Source: Planctomycetia bacterium (GTDB lineage Bacteria; Planctomycetota; Planctomycetia; Gemmatales; Gemmataceae). Taken from it: a stretch of 64,000 nucleotides of DNA. The stretch is from positions 1 through 64,000 of the forward strand of contig SYCV01000155.1 in assembly GCA_005786805.1 (NCBI GenBank), in the 5' to 3' direction. A program made the position numbers and the translations under genes. The notes below the pieces were generated by a model. That model was not told the DNA's origin, did no database searches, and worked only from the letters and a program-made list of their open reading frames with translations. Of this stretch, positions 8,007 to 17,555 are shown one piece after another (position 1 is the first letter of the stretch; every line of letters begins with the position of its first letter).

Positions 8007-11000
8007 TTAAGCGATCCAAATACCATTAAGGCCTGAAGGGTTCGAAACGAAGTAAGTGCTAATTAAGTCAAGGCTAGGAAAAGACCAAACGCTAAGAACG
8101 GGCCCGCCGCCTGGGCCAGCACCTGTTAAAATATCAAGATATGGGTCATTGTTGCCATAGCCAACTGCTACCCGAACCGAGCCCATAAAGTCAGTTGGAT
8201 AAGCGAAATACACATTGATTTGAGCACCATTTAGGCTGTTAAAAATGCCTACAACTGGGCCGCCACCTGCCCCTGCTCCGGTAACTACTTCTACATTGCC
8301 ATCGTTGTTAAGATCTCCCGCGGCAACAAAAACACCGCCGGTGAATTGGGAACTATAGGCGTACCATTGGCTAATGACGCTACTGGTTGCAACATTAAAC
8401 ACTTTGACTAAAGGGCCACCACCTGGGCCAGCGCCGGTAATGATATCGCAATAACCATCTCCGTTTACATCTGCTGAAGCAACGGTGATTCCACCTGTAA
8501 AGGTTGATTCATAGGCAAAGAAAGAAGCAAGAGTGGAAAGGTTTTGCCCGCTGAAAACGGTGACTACGGGCCCGCCGCCAGGTCCAGTGCCTGCGATAAT
8601 GTCATCAAAGCCATCATTATTAACATCACCTGCTGCGACAAAAACGCCACCGGTGAAACTAGAACTAAAAGCAAAGAATGCAGCAAGAGTTACTCCAGTT
8701 ACCGAATTAATGATGGCAATGGCTGGGCCACCGCCTGGGCCAGCGCCTGCAACCACTTCGTCGATCCCATCTTGGTTGTAATCCATCCTTGTGATTGAAA
8801 TATTGCCGTTATAAAATGGGAAGGGATAAACAACATTTCCCAATGCCCCGGTAAAAGGGTTGACTAATTGAATGCCTGTTTGAGCGTTGCCTGTTCCAGA
8901 AATACTTGTTGATGCCATCAAGGGTGGTGCAATGGTGTTGATGATAGTGCTTACAACATTAGAGGGGTTGCTTTGCGTGCCGTAAGCATCGGTAAACGCA
9001 TTAACAGGAACATAAATTGAACCGGTGGTGTAGGTAGCCACGGTGGGGGTGTAGGTTGCAGTGTAGAGAGTGCCACTGCCTGAAAAATTGGAGAGAGTGC
9101 CACCGGTAACTACGACATCAGCAAGTACAAAGTTAGTGGATGACGCAGATAAGGTAAATGTAATGGTTGCGGTTTGGTTGATTCGAAGAATGGTTTGGGT
9201 TGTGGTGATCGTGATATTTACAGGCGTTGCGCTATAAGCATAGGTTGCATTGGAGTTAGCAGCACTGGTGCCATCGATGGTGGTTACTACAACGCTAGCG
9301 ATAGTTCCTAAAGTTCCAGGAGGTGTGACTGCGGTAATCATGGTAGAGGACACAAGCACGACATTGGTTGCAGCAAGCCCGCCAATAGTAACCGTGGCGC
9401 CCGAAACAAAATTGGTACCAACGATAGTAATGGGGGTTCCTCCAGAAGGAGTTCCCGAACTTGGGGTAACGCTTGAAATTGTGGGCCCGATGATAGTTGC
9501 GACCTGAACTGCAGCACCACTCGAACCACCAAAAGAAGTAACAATTGCAGTAAGGGCACCAGCAGCCGGTTGAGTAGAATAAGTTACGATTAACTGGGTT
9601 GCAGTTGCAGAGTTTACAGTACCAATAGCACCGTTATTGAAGGTTACGGTATTACTGGCAGGAGTAGTTGCATTAAAGCCAGTGCCTAAAATAGTGATGG
9701 ATGGCACAACACTTGCGATATTAGCGTTGCTGAAAGTTACAGTTGGCGCAGCAACAATAGTTGCGACTTGAACCATAGTGCCAAAAGGATTACCAGAAGT
9801 TATGCCATTGGAAACAACACTTGCACTGAGTGTTCCTAGTGCTAAAGGCAAAATGCTAAAGGTCACGGTCAACGCGGTTGAAGTGGCAGTTGTTACGGTG
9901 CCCACAGCGCCGTTATTAAATGTAACAACGTTGCTGGCCGCTGTGTTGGAAAACCCTGTACCATTTATAACAATGGTAGGTGCATTGATTGCCAAGCTAG
10001 CTGTGCTTGCAGTGATAGTCGGGGGCGCAATAATAGTTGCGACTTGAACTGGTGTGCCACTTGGGGTACCGCTATTGCCCCCAAAAGAGTTTACAACGGC
10101 AGTAAGGTTGCTAAGAAACGGTTGCGTTGCGAATGTCAGAGTCAAAGAGGTTGCTGTTGCCGAGGTTACCAGGCCAGTGCCACTACTTAAAGTTACAGTG
10201 TTACTAAGTGGCGTATTTGCATTAAACCCCGTACCAGTAATGGTAAGGGTGGTGGCATTTATACCAAGATTGGTAGTGGTGCTTGTGACAGTAGGTGCAG
10301 CAACAATATTAGCCACCTGAACGGGAGCGCCGCTGGAAACCCCGTTGGCGGTGACAACTGCAGTTAAAAATCCAACTGTAGTGGGTTGCGTGGTAAAGGC
10401 CACGGTCAATTGAGTTGAAGTGGAGGCCGTCACCACGCCAAATGCACCCAGATTGAATGCAACGGTGTTGCTTGCAGGGGTGGTGGAGAATCCGGTGCCC
10501 GTGATAGTCAAGGTGGTGGCGTTAATTGCCCTGCTGGGCGGGTTGACCGTATTCACGGTAGGGGCAACAACCACGGTTGCCACCTGGACAGGGGTGCTGG
10601 TTGCTAATTGAACTAAAGGGGTACTATTGCCCCCAAAGATTGTAACCACTGCGGTAAGGGGGCCGCTGCTGCTTGGAGGAGTGATTAGGGAAACTATCAA
10701 TTGCGTGGAAGTTGCTGAACTTACAATTCCAACTGCACCATTGTTAAATGCAACGGTATTGTTTGCTGCGACGGGAATAAAATTGGTGCCATTGATGGTC
10801 AATGTAGATGTAGTGGTGGTTAAATTTGCAGGATTTAAAGTTACGGTTGGTGCAGCAACAATAATGGTTGCAACTTGAACAGGGGTGCCACTTGGGCTAC
10901 CACTATTGCCGCCATTGGTGGTGACAACTGCAGTCAGATTACCCAAAGCAGGTGGAGTGCTGAAAGTCACGGTAAGTTGGGTTGAAGTTGCAGCAGTTAC

Positions 11001-14000
11001 CGTGCCTGAACCAGTGCTGAAATTGACGGTGTTATTGCCTGGGGTAGTGTCAAAACCAGTGCCGTTAATGGTGATTGTGGGGGAGGTAGTTGCCAAATAA
11101 TTGGTTGGGGTGGAAGTAACCGTCGGGGCAACAACGATGTTGGCGACTTGAACTGGTGCACCACTGGAAAGATAGGGTGCAGCGCCAGTGGTCGAAGTAT
11201 TAACAATTGCAGTAAGAATGCCGGTAGATGTAGGTGGTGTTGTGATAGATACGGCTAGGGTTTGGAAGTTGTTAGCATCAGTTGTAACGCCAGTGACTGT
11301 CCCAACAGCACCTAGATTGAATGTGACGGTGTTGTATATTAGGGTACTGGTATTAGCGGTCGTAACAAAACCTGATCCTGTAATGTTGATGGTGCTGGCA
11401 TTTATTGCCAGGTTGGGCGGGTTTGTGGAATTAATGGCGGGAGCGGTTGTAATGTTAGCTACTTGTACCGCATTGCCACTGTTATTACCGTTTGTAGTAA
11501 CGACTGCAGAAAGAATACCAGCTACAGTGGGCGCTGTAGTAAAAGTTACAGTCAACTGGGTGGATGTTGCCGAGGTTATAGAGTAAACAACACCCGCACT
11601 TGCAGGGCCAGAGAAAACTACGGTGTTGCTGGCAGCGGTGGGGGAGAACCCGGTACCCGAGATCAAGAGGTTTGGAAAGGTGCCAATGCCATCAATAGAT
11701 ATATTACTGTCATTAAAGGTCACCGTGGGGGTTACGGTAATGCCCTGTGTTGCAGAGGTTAGCCCTGGGGAAGCAAAGGTTAGCGTTTGATTAAGTCCCG
11801 CAGTTCCATTGATGCCCGCATCAGTGAAGGTTGCAATGCCGTTCACTGCGTTGATTGTGGTGGTGCCTAAGGTGGTAGTCAATCCATCGGTTCCGCTCGC
11901 ATTCATGGTAACAAGGGCATTGCTGTCTGCAACGGTGTTACCAAATGCATCTTGAATGACGATCACTGGTTGTTGGATAAAGGGGAATCCTGAAGAGCCT
12001 TTTGCAATGAGGCTAGTTATCAATTGGGTAGGGCTTCCAAATGAAAGTAGAATGTCCTCAGTTGTGCTGATCAATCCAGGAGAAGTAAAAGTCAGAGTAT
12101 AAATTGTTCCTGCGGTGCCGCTGATACCAACACCAGAGAAGGTGGCTACGCCAGCGACTGCATTGATCGTGGTGGTGCCAAAAATAGTGGCCAGTCCATC
12201 GCCACCGCTTACGGCTATGGTAACGGGGGCGGTGTTACTAGTAACAGTATTGCCTGAAGAATCTATTATGTTGACGATAGGTTGGGTGGTAAACGGTGAA
12301 CCACTTGCTGCCCCCGCTGCACTATTGGGAAGCGAAATCTCTGACGCAGTTCCGGGCTGTAGTAAAATGGTCTGGCTAGTAGTGATAACGCCGGAAGTGT
12401 AAGTAAGCGTATAGGTAATTCCCGCAGTGCCACTGATGCCAACACCAGAGAAGGTGGCTACGCCGGCAACTGCATTGATTGTGGTGGTGCCAACTGTGGT
12501 CGCAAATCCATCACCCCCACTTACCGTCATGGTCACAGGTTGATTGTAATTTGTGTCGGTAAAACCAAATGAATCCACAAAAGTAAGAATGGGTTGCGTG
12601 GTGAAGGGGAGGGCACTTCCAGCGCCATTTGCAGGGGTGGTAACATTTGCTGTCGATGATTGCCCAATGTAATTAAACAAGGTGTTGGCGATGTTTGTTC
12701 CGCCCGCAGTGGTTACCAAAACGCTAACGGGTCCGGTCGTTGAAGAACCAGGTGTGGTTGCGGTGATGGTGGATGTATTAACAACGGTTACATTCGTAGC
12801 TAGAACGCCATTGATGGTAACGGTGGTAGGTCCTGCAACAAAATTGGCACCGGTGATGGTGATGGATGTTCCACCATTGGGTGACCCCGAATTGGGGGTT
12901 ACACTTACAACAGTTGGAGGTGCATAATACTGGAAGGCGCCAATGCTGATGGTTGTGGCGCTAGGCCTTGTAAAGCCCCTTTGATCCGTGGTAGTGCCTG
13001 CGATATTTGCAGCAGCGTTGATAGCTGAACTAGGAGAACTTAATGCTTGGGTAAAGGTTGGCCCGAGATTGTTTACCAAGGGCCCAAGATTGATTTGTGC
13101 ACTGGTTACAGTATTTGCCCCAGTCAGTGTACCTGAGGTTATTAGGTTATTGGTCGAAGTTAATGGATTAGTACCACCGAAATCATTGGCACCAGTATTA
13201 TTTCCAATGATGGTGTTGCGAAGAGTAAAGCTAGCGCTTAAGTTGTTAATTCCAGCGCCGCTCGTAGTGCCAACGGCACCGGGGGAACCCGCGTCACCGG
13301 TACCACTATTATTACTATTCTGACCACCTAAACCCCCAGTACCAAGGGCGCCACCAGTCACAGCATTACTAGAAATCGTGGCATAAATTATTTGGGAACT
13401 TGTGTCAGCATTGATAAAAACGCCACCACCCTGGCCAGTACCACCATTTCCACCCCGGCCGCCAGTTCCGCCAGGTTGGAATTCCCCTGTGTTGCCCCTA
13501 CCACCCCGGCCGCCAGTTCCGCCAGTTCCGCCAGTTATGGTGTTAGCATTTAAAGTGGAATTAGTAAGGGAAAAAAAATCGGACAGTTGGGTTCTGCTGC
13601 TGAAAATACCGCCACCTTGGCCAGCACCGCCAGTACCGCCAGTACCGCCATCCCCAGAGGCGGTGCCAATAACGCCATTGCCGCCAATTCCGCCAGTTCC
13701 GCCAGTTCCGCCCATTGTGGTGTTAGCATTTAAAGTGGTGCTGGCCAAGGTGATTGTACCGGAGTTGAAGATACCGCCACCTGTGCCAGCACCACCTGCG
13801 CCGCCCCTGCCGCCAGTATCCCCAGCAAGGGCATTATCTCCATTGACATTCGACCCATTTCCGCCCCTGCCGCCAGTTGCTTTGTTACTAGATAAAGTGG
13901 AGTTGGTTAACGAGGTGATTGTACCGGAGTTGAAAATACCACCCCCTTGACCAGCACCGCCAGTACCGCCAGCAGCACCGCTAGCAGCAGCAGCGGCAGC

Positions 14001-14702
14001 GCCAGCACCGCCAGTTGCGGTGTTACTAGAGATGGTGGAATTAGTAATTGAGGTGATTGTACCTAAATTAGAAATACCCCCCCCTTGACCAGCAAAGCCA
14101 GTACCACCAGTTGCGGTGTTACTAGAGATGGTGGAATTGGTAATTGAGAGTGTACCTCCAGTCTGGTTAAAAATCCCGCCGCCTCCACCGGTTGTTGCAC
14201 TGTTTCCGGTTGCTGTACTGTTTGAAATAGTACAACTGTTAATAGCAAGAGTGCCCTGATTAAAAATACCACCACCGTTGCCCATAATATTTCCCATAGT
14301 AACGGTGATATTATTAAGGGTAAGATTTCCCCCGGTATCAACGACAAAAATCCTAAAGAGATTATTGCCGCTAATGGTAAGCGAATTAGCCCCTGGACCT
14401 GTGATAGTGAGGGTTCCTGCAGTTGCTGTAGAAATAATTGTAGGCAATGCACTTGCCAGAGTGATTGTGCCAGTAACACCAGACCTAAAAACGATGTCAT
14501 CATTAGCTGCAGTAGCATTAGCTGAAGTAATTTGTTCAAAAAGCGAGCCTGTGCCGGATGCGTTTAAGTTTTGAACTGTATAGGTAGCAGGAACAATTCT
14601 ATCTTCAAATTGAAGAAGTTGGAGAATTGGTCTTCGGGCAGGACTTGGTTTAACATTGCCCCAGTTAACATTGAACATCTTTTTAAAAATCTTGCGCAAC
14701 AT
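8007..14702 (-). CDS. giant secreted surface protein: N-terminal Gly-rich parallel beta-helix, repeated IPT/TIG-like domains, C-terminal FG-GAP-like repeats
   Basis: ORF up to 2262 aa (more likely start ATG 14702, MLRKIFKKMFNVNWGN); LLQFEDRIVPAT motif; GGGIFN.GT...L.NSTLSSN repeats; ~10 'LTITGTGF...NTVTFNNGAVGTVTSATSTQLTVTF...GALTAVVT..GG.SG.PVQVATI' repeats; five 'VAAGDVNNDGFDDIIAGTGPGGGPVVTVF' FG-GAP-type repeats. Confidence 0.85.
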   Translation of the reverse strand: MLRKIFKKMFNVNWGNVKPSPARRPILQLLQFEDRIVPATYTVQNLNASGTGSLFEQITSANATAANDDIVFRSGVTGTITLASALPTIISTATAGTLTITGPGANSLTISGNNLFRIFVVDTGGNLTLNNITVTMGNIMGNGGGIFNQGTLAINSCTISNSTATGNSATTGGGGGIFNQTGGTLSITNSTISSNTATGGTGFAGQGGGISNLGTITSITNSTISSNTATGGAGAAAAAASGAAGGTGGAGQGGGIFNSGTITSLTNSTLSSNKATGGRGGNGSNVNGDNALAGDTGGRGGAGGAGTGGGIFNSGTITLASTTLNANTTMGGTGGTGGIGGNGVIGTASGDGGTGGTGGAGQGGGIFSSRTQLSDFFSLTNSTLNANTITGGTGGTGGRGGRGNTGEFQPGGTGGRGGNGGTGQGGGVFINADTSSQIIYATISSNAVTGGALGTGGLGGQNSNNSGTGDAGSPGAVGTTSGAGINNLSASFTLRNTIIGNNTGANDFGGTNPLTSTNNLITSGTLTGANTVTSAQINLGPLVNNLGPTFTQALSSPSSAINAAANIAGTTTDQRGFTRPSATTISIGAFQYYAPPTVVSVTPNSGSPNGGTSITITGANFVAGPTTVTINGVLATNVTVVNTSTITATTPGSSTTGPVSVLVTTAGGTNIANTLFNYIGQSSTANVTTPANGAGSALPFTTQPILTFVDSFGFTDTNYNQPVTMTVSGGDGFATTVGTTTINAVAGVATFSGVGISGTAGITYTLTYTSGVITTSQTILLQPGTASEISLPNSAAGAASGSPFTTQPIVNIIDSSGNTVTSNTAPVTIAVSGGDGLATIFGTTTINAVAGVATFSGVGISGTAGTIYTLTFTSPGLISTTEDILLSFGSPTQLITSLIAKGSSGFPFIQQPVIVIQDAFGNTVADSNALVTMNASGTDGLTTTLGTTTINAVNGIATFTDAGINGTAGLNQTLTFASPGLTSATQGITVTPTVTFNDSNISIDGIGTFPNLLISGTGFSPTAASNTVVFSGPASAGVVYSITSATSTQLTVTFTTAPTVAGILSAVVTTNGNNSGNAVQVANITTAPAINSTNPPNLAINASTINITGSGFVTTANTSTLIYNTVTFNLGAVGTVTGVTTDANNFQTLAVSITTPPTSTGILTAIVNTSTTGAAPYLSSGAPVQVANIVVAPTVTSTPTNYLATTSPTITINGTGFDTTPGNNTVNFSTGSGTVTAATSTQLTVTFSTPPALGNLTAVVTTNGGNSGSPSGTPVQVATIIVAAPTVTLNPANLTTTTSTLTINGTNFIPVAANNTVAFNNGAVGIVSSATSTQLIVSLITPPSSSGPLTAVVTIFGGNSTPLVQLATSTPVQVATVVVAPTVNTVNPPSRAINATTLTITGTGFSTTPASNTVAFNLGAFGVVTASTSTQLTVAFTTQPTTVGFLTAVVTANGVSSGAPVQVANIVAAPTVTSTTTNLGINATTLTITGTGFNANTPLSNTVTLSSGTGLVTSATATSLTLTFATQPFLSNLTAVVNSFGGNSGTPSGTPVQVATIIAPPTITASTASLAINAPTIVINGTGFSNTAASNVVTFNNGAVGTVTTATSTALTVTFSILPLALGTLSASVVSNGITSGNPFGTMVQVATIVAAPTVTFSNANIASVVPSITILGTGFNATTPASNTVTFNNGAIGTVNSATATQLIVTYSTQPAAGALTAIVTSFGGSSGAAVQVATIIGPTISSVTPSSGTPSGGTPITIVGTNFVSGATVTIGGLAATNVVLVSSTMITAVTPPGTLGTIASVVVTTIDGTSAANSNATYAYSATPVNITITTTQTILRINQTATITFTLSASSTNFVLADVVVTGGTLSNFSGSGTLYTATYTPTVATYTTGSIYVPVNAFTDAYGTQSNPSNVVSTIINTIAPPLMASTSISGTGNAQTGIQLVNPFTGALGNVVYPFPFYNGNISITRMDYNQDGIDEVVAGAGPGGGPAIAIINSVTGVTLAAFFAFSSSFTGGVFVAAGDVNNDGFDDIIAGTGPGGGPVVTVFSGQNLSTLASFFAYESTFTGGITVASADVNGDGYCDIITGAGPGGGPLVKVFNVATSSVISQWYAYSSQFTGGVFVAAGDLNNDGNVEVVTGAGAGGGPVVGIFNSLNGAQINVYFAYPTDFMGSVRVAVGYGNNDPYLDILTGAGPGGGPVLSVWSFPSLDLISTYFVSNPSGLNGIWIA
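9480..11760 (-). repeat. tandem ~280-300-nt coding repeats (IPT/TIG-like modules) within giant protein gene
   Basis: Recurrent segments such as 'gcgacttgaac[tc]g.[gag]tgccact' and 'ggttgaagttgcagcagttac' in regular spacing. Confidence 0.75.
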
Positions 14703-15143
14703 TACGAACCCTAACTTTGCATCCTGCAAAATAAAGTGCGATCTAAAAAGAACAAAAGCTTTAGGAATATTCCTAACTCTTTTATCCAAGCCCACGAAAT
14801 CCGATGCTGGGCCTTAAAAGATTCTCGGTTCGAGAAATCCCCTGTCAATTCTATCGGGTTTAAGAAATTGAATTATTACCCAAATTAAGCTGCTAAAATA
14901 CACTCGCCATCGTGAATAGAGGAGGGGAGTGATTAGAATGAAAAAAAGGGTTGAATCGATTATTCCGATTAGCTATTGTAAAATGCAAATTCAGAATTAT
15001 CCTCAACCTTTCTCATCTTATTGCTTTAGAGGTTTGTTACTTGAATGAAGATGCCCACAATTTAGGCTTGCTACCTTAGTCTTTGGTATCACCCATGCGT
15101 ATTCATTTTTGCTTAGGCAATAGGGTGTGTGAGACGAAGTAAA

Positions 15144-15434
15144 TTATCCGCCAACGATTACCGTCGGGCATCCCAATATAATCGAACCGCCATGGGCTGT
15201 GCTATCGCCCATGCGGGCGGAAGGCATACCGCCAATCATGACAGTGCTTGATCCCTTCACAATTGTATCTGGTGGCCCGACGCAAACACACAGATCACCG
15301 ACAACAGAAGCTGGCAAACCGCCAATTAACACGGTGGGCATACCAGGACCCGTAATCGGGCCACCAACATGGGGAACCGGCCCAGTTAGCATAGGGCAGA
15401 CATGCATATCGGTAAGTCTTGCTGCTGGTGGCAT
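15144..15434 (-). CDS. PAAR-domain T6SS spike tip protein
   Basis: MPPAARLTDMHVCPMLTGPVPHVGGPITGPGMPTVLIGGLPASVVGDLCVCVGPPDTIVKGSSTVMIGGMPSARMGDSTAHGGSIILGCPTVIVGG; start chosen at internal Met of the longer ORF. Confidence 0.93.
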   Translation of the reverse strand: MPPAARLTDMHVCPMLTGPVPHVGGPITGPGMPTVLIGGLPASVVGDLCVCVGPPDTIVKGSSTVMIGGMPSARMGDSTAHGGSIILGCPTVIVGG

Positions 15435-15772
15435 TCGGATATCCCGTTTCAGGTTTGATTCAAATATTCCTACTAGTACCATAACAAGTCTGCGGGGATT
15501 GTTTAAGGAAATAATTTGCTTTTTGTTCATGCTTCGGATGAATTGGCCAGCGATAAATAAGAAGAAATCACATCTATCTAAATCTATTTTTGAAATCTAA
15601 TCGCATGGTTCTAGAACTCGAATTTGAATAGTAACCATTTTCATGGATAATTGCCGAGGTACTGGAAACCTTGGAGAAATGGGCATTTTGAAGTGGCCGG
15701 AGTTATTGGAAAAAGTGATACAACCATTAATGTCTTCCTATTTTAAATGCCGATAAGTTATCAGTACTAGGT

Positions 15773-17521
15773 GTGTTCCATGGTGATTTAATGACTTTGA
15801 AGTTTAGAGTTATTTTTGTTTTGGTCCTACTTTCATCCGTGTTGATGATTGCATGGCGTTTATTTGCGCCTATTGATGCGGTACAAAAAAGTGCGCTTTT
15901 AATTGTTGATATTTCCAAAAGCCGTTCCCCGATTAAAAATAATACTCCTCCGGTTTTTCAAGAAAAACTGACTCTTCCTGCTGTAGTGCCAGCAGCCCAA
16001 ATTATAGTTCCGACAATGGTGAGCCTTCCTAAAGCAGAACCAACACCCCAAATTATTGCACCAACCAAAGAAATCGAACTTGTAAATCTGAAATTGCCCC
16101 TGCCTTCGCAAGCTAAAGCAAATAGTTATTCTGCGCCAAGTTATAGCAATAATGTTATTGCGAATAAAGAAGTGTTACCTCGCCCTAAAGAGAAAGCAGC
16201 CAACGAAAAAACCGAGTTAGTCACTGCCCCCCTTTTTCCTATCTTCCCAGGGACAGAATCGAAAAAGACCGATGGTTTGCCAACTCCATTTCTAATGGAA
16301 GACCCTAATGTTATTAATGCAGGCCACAACCATCAGATAACCCTTGGGACTGATGGCGAAATTATTCTAGTGCAGGGCTGTTCAAGTTGCGGCAAAGGAA
16401 CCATTGGTTCTGGGGGTGGCTTGGGTGCCGGGGGTTCCCATCTTTCAGGAGGCTCTGCTACCTGTGGGCCAGAAGGGTGTACACCTGGAAGGCACAATTG
16501 CTACCCTTGGGAGCATAACAAGACTTTTGCAGGCCGCATGGCAGGTGCCATGTATGAGGCACTTTGCTGCCCAGACCCCTGCTACGAGGGGAAATGGATT
16601 CCACTTGCTGATTCAGCGTTTTATTCTGATAGCATTCGGCCAATTTCTCAGCAAAAACTTCGATGGGATATCGGTCGAAACCTCGTCAACCCCACAAGAA
16701 ATGCTTATATGTTCGCACCTAATCCTATTTTTCCTTATCCGGTAAAATCTTTGAATTATAATGATGTCTACATTTCAACCGAGATTGCAACCGGTGGATT
16801 CAGTATTCTTTCTGATATTTCTTATAGGACTCTTTCAATTGACCCCTCAGAAGGTGGGGGAGCATTTGGCGATATGATGATTGGTACAAAATCTCTTCTT
16901 TTCGATACAGAGCTCATTCAAATTGCAATGGAATTTAAGACTTTTCTACCTACTGGAAACTTTACCGCGGGCTTTGGTACAGGCCATGTATCTTTGGAGC
17001 CTTCCCTGCTTGTTTGTTTAAAACTCAAAGAGAAAACCTATTTACAAGGTCAGGTTTCTGAATGGATTCCTTTAGGATCTACCACTCCTCCAGTTGGTAC
17101 TGCGGGTAGCCTTTTGCATGCTCATCTTAGTTTGAATCATGTTTTGCACGAGGTGAATCCAGACATACCGATTATTGGAACTTTAGAATACAGCGGGTAT
17201 TATTTTCAGGCTGGGGGCAATCAAGATGTGAGTACAATCCCAACGGGAAGCAGTTCAACTTCTTCTTCTTCTTCTACAACGCCTGCCACCAATGATTTTT
17301 ATGCTTCTTCCAGTTCAGGTTCCAGTTCAGGTACCAGCGTAACTACACCATCACTCCCATTCAGTTATAGTTCTGGCATCAGTTACCAATATATTGGGCC
17401 AGGCCTTAGGATGTTCATGGGTAGCCATTACGACATGGGGGTGGGTGCACAGTTCGCACTTTCAGGCAACAATCGTTTTGCAGAACAACTTTATCGGGTC
17501 GAATTCCGCCTAAGATATTAA
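15773..17521 (+). CDS. putative outer-membrane beta-barrel protein (planctomycete type)
   Basis: 582 aa; N-terminal hydrophobic segment RVIFVLVLLSSVLMIAW; Cys/Gly-rich mid region; alternating amphipathic strands in C-terminal half ending ...QLYRVEFRLRY (terminal aromatic). Confidence 0.6.
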   Translation: MFHGDLMTLKFRVIFVLVLLSSVLMIAWRLFAPIDAVQKSALLIVDISKSRSPIKNNTPPVFQEKLTLPAVVPAAQIIVPTMVSLPKAEPTPQIIAPTKEIELVNLKLPLPSQAKANSYSAPSYSNNVIANKEVLPRPKEKAANEKTELVTAPLFPIFPGTESKKTDGLPTPFLMEDPNVINAGHNHQITLGTDGEIILVQGCSSCGKGTIGSGGGLGAGGSHLSGGSATCGPEGCTPGRHNCYPWEHNKTFAGRMAGAMYEALCCPDPCYEGKWIPLADSAFYSDSIRPISQQKLRWDIGRNLVNPTRNAYMFAPNPIFPYPVKSLNYNDVYISTEIATGGFSILSDISYRTLSIDPSEGGGAFGDMMIGTKSLLFDTELIQIAMEFKTFLPTGNFTAGFGTGHVSLEPSLLVCLKLKEKTYLQGQVSEWIPLGSTTPPVGTAGSLLHAHLSLNHVLHEVNPDIPIIGTLEYSGYYFQAGGNQDVSTIPTGSSSTSSSSSTTPATNDFYASSSSGSSSGTSVTTPSLPFSYSSGISYQYIGPGLRMFMGSHYDMGVGAQFALSGNNRFAEQLYRVEFRLRY

Positions 17522-17555
17522 AGTTGCAAGTAGGTTTTTATCTTCAGAATAGAAT

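Noticed and set aside
9250-13950. Series of long + strand ORFs (e.g. 9250-9507, 10054-10320, 11188-11586, 13402-13950)
   Set aside because: Antisense shadows of the repetitive giant protein gene; low-complexity Val/Thr/Pro-rich translations without their own start context
13280-14110. Short regularly recurring 'ccgccagttccgcc' units resembling a CRISPR-like repeat
   Set aside because: They encode Gly-Gly-Thr repeats in frame within the giant protein; no spacers and no cas genes
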